Of a stretch of 7,594 nucleotides of DNA, positions 6,229 to 7,594 are shown piece by piece. A program made the translations under genes and the position numbers. The stretch is from assembly GCA_030590585.1 (NCBI GenBank), contig JAUUYD010000100.1, positions 1 to 7,594 of the forward strand. The letters run 5' to 3'. Numbering within the stretch: the first letter of the stretch is position 1; each line of letters starts with the position of its first letter. The DNA comes from Spirochaeta sp. (GTDB lineage: Bacteria; Spirochaetota; Spirochaetia; Spirochaetales_E; Spirochaetaceae_B). A model generated the notes under the pieces. That model saw only the letters and a list, made by a program, of their open reading frames with translations, did no database searches and had not been told where the DNA came from.

Positions 6229-7594
6229 CGAAGGACATGATTTTTCCGAGTTTTTTGCTCAGGCTCTCACCGACGGACTGGTTGGGGTAGGCTTCGGCAA
6301 GGTTTTGAAAGGCATTCAGGCTGTCTTTTATGGTTTCTTCATTCAGCTCAACGTTATGACGTTCCCGCTGCCGCCGATCGTATTTCCGGGCAGCGTCTGT
6401 GAATGTCGGTTCCCCGCTCAACCGGGCGTGAATCCCCGCCAGTTTTAACGGAACACCTTCGTCGATAAGCTGTTGACGACCTTCTCCGACTGTATCATCA
6501 GTGAGGTTGGAAAGGTATTTGAACATCTCAGCCATTTTCTCAGAAGCTATACTTTCCTCGGGAGGCTCCTCGGGAGGCTGCTTTGCTCCCACCTCATCTT
6601 CCACTTCATTGAAATCTTCTATCAGTACCAATTCGTCATCGGCCTCTTCCAGCAGGAGCATATCGTCGGGCTGATTACTATCGGAAAAGACAAGATCCGC
6701 TTCGGGAAGCTCAGGTTCTGCTGTTTCGGGGAGGTCTTCAGACAGTGCATCGCTCTCCGGGGTGAGGAAAGGATCGTCTTCTTCATCAAGGTTCCCGATT
6801 TCCCCGAAATCCTCGAAAGGAGCTTCTTCCTCTGCGGAACTATCTATTTCCGGCTCTTCTTTTTCTTCAAGAACCAGTTCCATGGATTCTTCCACTTTCT
6901 CTTCTGTCGGGAGTTCCGGAAGCTCAGACATCTCTTCTTCCGAGATTTCCTCAACCGAGATTTCAGGCATTTCAATTGCCTGAGGCTGCGGCGGCATAGG
7001 CGGTAAGGGTTGAGGCTGTTGTGTCACCGGCCGTATCTCCTGGTAGACCACCTGCGGTGCCTGAGGGACTGCGGATTGGGGAGGGAGGTGAATATGAACC
7101 GGGGGACCGGCGGGTGCCTGATTTTCGGAAGCCTGAACCCCGGAAGCAGGGGTCTGATTGTATCCCTGCCCCTGCCCTTGTCCTTGTCCCTGGGGGGCCT
7201 CCTGGGGGAAGCCAGGTTCGTTTCCTACATTCTCAGGCCTATAGAGTTCGGAATAGACGTCTTCAAGGTCTTCGCTTGATTCCTCGAGGAATACGGTTTC
7301 CTCCTCCTCATTGATACTAATCACCGGCTCCATTGCGTTTAAATCAAGAAGGGAGAGGGCATCCTCTTCGTCCAGAGGAATTTCCTCGGCTGCAAACAGT
7401 CCCCTGTGCTGGAGTTCCTTTCCGGAATGACCCATGGCGGAATGAAGTTTTCTTCCCAACTGAGCTATCCGTTCTGTAAAAAGGTCACTTTTTTCATTTC
7501 CCAGGGCATCAGCGGCTTTTTCATAGAGACCCAGCACCGCATCCATTTCGTCAAGTGCTTCAGCGTCGCTTCGAGAGCCCAGGAGGTTAACGGC
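6206..7594 (-). CDS. Acidic, Pro/Gln-rich protein of unknown function (5' end outside window)
   Basis: I do not recognise this protein. The frame stays open to the right edge; the first ATG inside it (7546) has no Shine-Dalgarno, and 16 further codons precede it. The true start is therefore probably outside. Counting from that Met, residues 1-50 are a charged helical segment. Residues 55-105 are strongly acidic, 112-190 are rich in Pro, Gln and Gly with (QG)5 at 119-128, and 191-335 are again dominated by Glu and Asp. Residues 336-446 are a mixed, probably folded helical domain, basic near 388-397 and at the very end (NRKKDD). No signal peptide or membrane segment is visible in the part seen. 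The layout suggests two small folded ends joined by a long disordered acidic linker. Partner and role are unknown. It converges on thyX. Confidence 0.85.
   Translation of the reverse strand, partial: AVNLLGSRSDAEALDEMDAVLGLYEKAADALGNEKSDLFTERIAQLGRKLHSAMGHSGKELQHRGLFAAEEIPLDEEDALSLLDLNAMEPVISINEEEETVFLEESSEDLEDVYSELYRPENVGNEPGFPQEAPQGQGQGQGQGYNQTPASGVQASENQAPAGPPVHIHLPPQSAVPQAPQVVYQEIRPVTQQPQPLPPMPPQPQAIEMPEISVEEISEEEMSELPELPTEEKVEESMELVLEEKEEPEIDSSAEEEAPFEDFGEIGNLDEEDDPFLTPESDALSEDLPETAEPELPEADLVFSDSNQPDDMLLLEEADDELVLIEDFNEVEDEVGAKQPPEEPPEESIASEKMAEMFKYLSNLTDDTVGEGRQQLIDEGVPLKLAGIHARLSGEPTFTDAARKYDRRQRERHNVELNEETIKDSLNAFQNLAEAYPNQSVGESLSKKLGKIMSFVNRKKDD
7163..7192 (-). repeat. Five hexamer units encoding (Gln-Gly)5
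   Basis: Five near-identical 6-bp units (plus strand CCCTGC twice, CCTTGT twice, then CCCTGG) encode alternating Gln and Gly in the linker of the acidic protein. Unit gain or loss would keep the frame, so it could vary in length but not act as an on/off switch. Confidence 0.8.

Noticed and set aside
6473..7006. 177-codon plus-strand frame opposite the acidic protein
   Set aside because: Its Phe/Arg/Leu-rich translation is what the reverse of Glu/Asp/Pro codons gives; there is no RBS and no domain.
7544..7546. ATG at 7546 as the true start of the acidic protein
   Set aside because: There is no Shine-Dalgarno upstream, and the frame stays open for 16 codons to the edge, so it is more likely an internal Met.
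1..7594. CRISPR arrays, insertion sequences, attachment sites, toxin-antitoxin or defence genes
   Set aside because: I looked for direct or inverted repeats, transposase motifs and typical small paired genes and saw none; the tRNA 3' end has no integrase gene or att-like duplication beside it.

Overview
This window is most likely a chromosomal segment from a spirochaete or a relative (inferred from gene order and the style of the DnaX N-terminus; no marker here proves it). It carries housekeeping genes and one or two poorly characterised ones. I see no mobile element, CRISPR array, defence locus or phage gene, and I did not find a clearly new biological system.

Region 1 (1-2989, plus strand) is an information-processing cluster. 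It holds the 3' part of a long-variable-arm tRNA (probably tRNA-Ser), the small SRP RNA (ffs), dnaX (clamp-loader tau/gamma subunit), the ebfC/ybaB nucleoid protein and recR. The three protein genes are nearly contiguous: 4 nt between dnaX and ebfC, 0 nt between ebfC and recR. dnaX contains a run of ten A at 1462-1471 where a one-base slip meets a stop two codons later, giving a predicted 403-residue gamma beside the 602-residue tau. A plausible sigma70 promoter sits directly against the dnaX ATG, so its mRNA may be almost leaderless.

Region 2 (2993-4457, minus strand) is a trehalase-like (alpha/alpha)6 glycoside hydrolase gene converging on recR, with a perfect hairpin terminator between them. 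The residues at the usual catalytic positions look substituted. Its promoter (TTGAAT-17-TATGAT) is flanked by one perfect and one 8/9 DnaA box.

Region 3 (4592-6191, plus strand) holds a YigZ/IMPACT-family gene and thyX (flavin-dependent thymidylate synthase), 28 nt apart and probably co-transcribed from an extended -10 promoter.

Region 4 (6206-7594, minus strand) is one long frame for a very acidic, Pro/Gln-rich protein of unknown function. It runs off the right edge and converges on thyX.

The most useful leads are the dnaX slippage site, the DnaA boxes over the glycosidase promoter, the altered glycosidase active site, and the odd anticodon region of the tRNA fragment.
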